Below, piece after piece: positions 12,984-13,764 of a DNA stretch of 13,764 bases; the first letter of the stretch is position 1, and every line of letters starts with the position of its first letter. The DNA is from Pseudomonadota bacterium (GTDB lineage Bacteria; Cyanobacteriota; Vampirovibrionia; LMEP-6097). The stretch spans positions 1-13,764 of the forward strand of contig RFQS01000032.1 of the NCBI GenBank assembly GCA_009924885.1, given 5' to 3'. A program made the position numbers and the translations under genes. The notes below the pieces were generated by a model, which was not told where the DNA came from, did not search any database, and was given only the letters and a program-made list of their open reading frames with translations.

Positions 12984-13763
12984 TTAAAACTCACCTAAAT
13001 ATTCTAAGCCATCAGCGCTAGAATTCACTAAAATAGCGGTTTTTGCTTTTTCTGCTAAATCGTAATGACTGTAAAAATCTTCAATCAAAGTTTTTTTTAT
13101 ACTGTCTATTTTCTCACTGGAGACTACCGCTATATTATTACCACCCAAGCCAGCTCCCATAATTGAGCAGGCATAAACTCCTTCTAAGCTTAAGGCAAAA
13201 CTTTGTAAACTGTCATTAAATAGGGTGCTAGATCTATATGCACCTATATGATTCGCTAATTTAAGATTTATATTTATGCTTTCTTGGGCTGTAAAAATAG
13301 TATTACCTAATTTAAGGTCAGCTGGAAAAATCATAGGGTGAGGTAAGCTATCTGAAACCCATTCGGCTAGATGCGAGAGATTTACATGTTCAAACATTTT
13401 TTCTATGCAGAAATTTTGTTTGAGATCTTTAAGGCGGGCTCCTTCGGCTAGTGCATAAAGAGCAAGGTTAGAGAGTTTTCTATCATCATTCATTTCTTTG
13501 AGCTTTTTTAATTTTTCTAAAATTTCTTTATCTGTGAGACTATAAAGCATGTCACCTAAGAAAAAAGGAGTTAATTGATTCACTTCTTTATATCGATCAA
13601 AATATTTTTCCTTGAGTCTATACTCTTCACTAGTTTTCTCAGCTTTAATAAAACTAGGTAAAATCATAAAACTAATACCTTCTGGAATTTTTTGATATTT
13701 AAAACTCAGCTCAGGAAAGAGTTTAATGAAGCAGAAATGATTTCTGCGTGAGAGTATTTGGGC
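12984..13763 (-). CDS. Galactokinase-family GHMP kinase (partial, N-terminus off the window)
   Basis: The frame is open from the TAA at 12986-12984 to the right edge, giving 259 residues with no stop; an internal ATG at 13667 is not the true start. The visible part matches the C-terminal two thirds of galactokinase-type proteins: NHFCFIKLFPEL then IPEGISFMILPSFIKAEKTS with EEYRLKEKYF (the sugar-kinase INS...SEYxxRR region), GHMP motif 3 as SIMGAGLGGNNIAVV (about residues 202-216), and a final SADGLEYL like the galactokinase SDGAxxL end. Such enzymes phosphorylate a sugar at C1 with ATP. The ATP-binding GLSSSA motif and catalytic base lie outside the window. The sequence is divergent, so a related sugar-1-kinase (for example N-acetylgalactosamine or arabinose kinase) is possible. 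Same strand as the 108-aa gene, 107 bases upstream of it. Confidence 0.7.
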   Translation of the reverse strand, partial: AQILSRRNHFCFIKLFPELSFKYQKIPEGISFMILPSFIKAEKTSEEYRLKEKYFDRYKEVNQLTPFFLGDMLYSLTDKEILEKLKKLKEMNDDRKLSNLALYALAEGARLKDLKQNFCIEKMFEHVNLSHLAEWVSDSLPHPMIFPADLKLGNTIFTAQESININLKLANHIGAYRSSTLFNDSLQSFALSLEGVYACSIMGAGLGGNNIAVVSSEKIDSIKKTLIEDFYSHYDLAEKAKTAILVNSSADGLEYLGEF

Positions 13764-13764
13764 A

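Noticed and set aside
1..13764. tRNA, rRNA, CRISPR, transposase or phage elements
   Set aside because: Looked for repeats, tRNA-like cloverleaf ends and recombinase-like proteins; nothing supportable was seen.

Overview
The window is an A+T-rich bacterial segment dominated by one long respiratory operon on the + strand (about 3181-11351). The operon encodes a cbb3-type (C-family) oxygen reductase together with an unusual Rieske/cytochrome b complex. The single-stranded-DNA-binding protein resembles, from memory, cyanobacterial Ssb, yet the genes describe heterotrophic aerobic respiration with no photosynthetic genes. A non-photosynthetic relative of Cyanobacteria (Melainabacteria/Vampirovibrionia) is my best guess for the host, at low confidence; other deep-branching phyla are possible.

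Layout. On the left, on the minus strand, are dnaK (736-2667) and, 26 bases downstream of it, an MCE/MlaD-type lipid-transport protein that runs off the left edge (1-709). A short divergent promoter region (2668-2722) separates dnaK from ssb (+). After a 107-base gap with a tandem repeat and a plausible promoter comes the respiratory operon. Its order is ccoN, ccoO fused to an extra cytochrome c domain, a ccoS-like gene, a 64-aa single-span protein, a secreted diheme cytochrome c, a Rieske protein, cytochrome b #1, 99-aa and 115-aa two-span proteins, cytochrome b #2 fused to a 2x[4Fe-4S] ferredoxin, an MvhD/FlpD-type iron-sulfur protein, and a 37-aa single-span peptide. Gene spacing is very tight: stop and start overlap or lie a few bases apart, and Shine-Dalgarno sites sit inside the preceding stop. 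A DHH/DHHA1 phosphoesterase follows on the + strand, apparently from its own SD-less promoter. It converges, with overlapping stop codons, on an unknown 108-aa acidic protein on the minus strand, which is preceded by a Pho-box-like triple repeat. At the right edge is a galactokinase-family (GHMP) gene on the minus strand, cut by the window.

How the genes may work together. Quinol would be oxidised by the Rieske/cytochrome b module. One electron would pass through the Rieske protein and the c-type hemes to the cbb3 oxidase and oxygen. The other would enter the low-potential b-heme branch. What is unusual is that branch. Cytochrome b #1 keeps only the p-side heme ligand pair: both n-side histidine positions are lost (Lys110 and Tyr261/Phe262). 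Cytochrome b #2 keeps all four histidines and carries a cytoplasmic-type ferredoxin tail, followed at once by an MvhD-like protein. This suggests an asymmetric two-cytochrome-b complex with an n-side electron exit (or entry) through iron-sulfur clusters. That is the most promising undescribed system in the window. Residue losses and gene order are read directly from the sequence; the electron route is inference.
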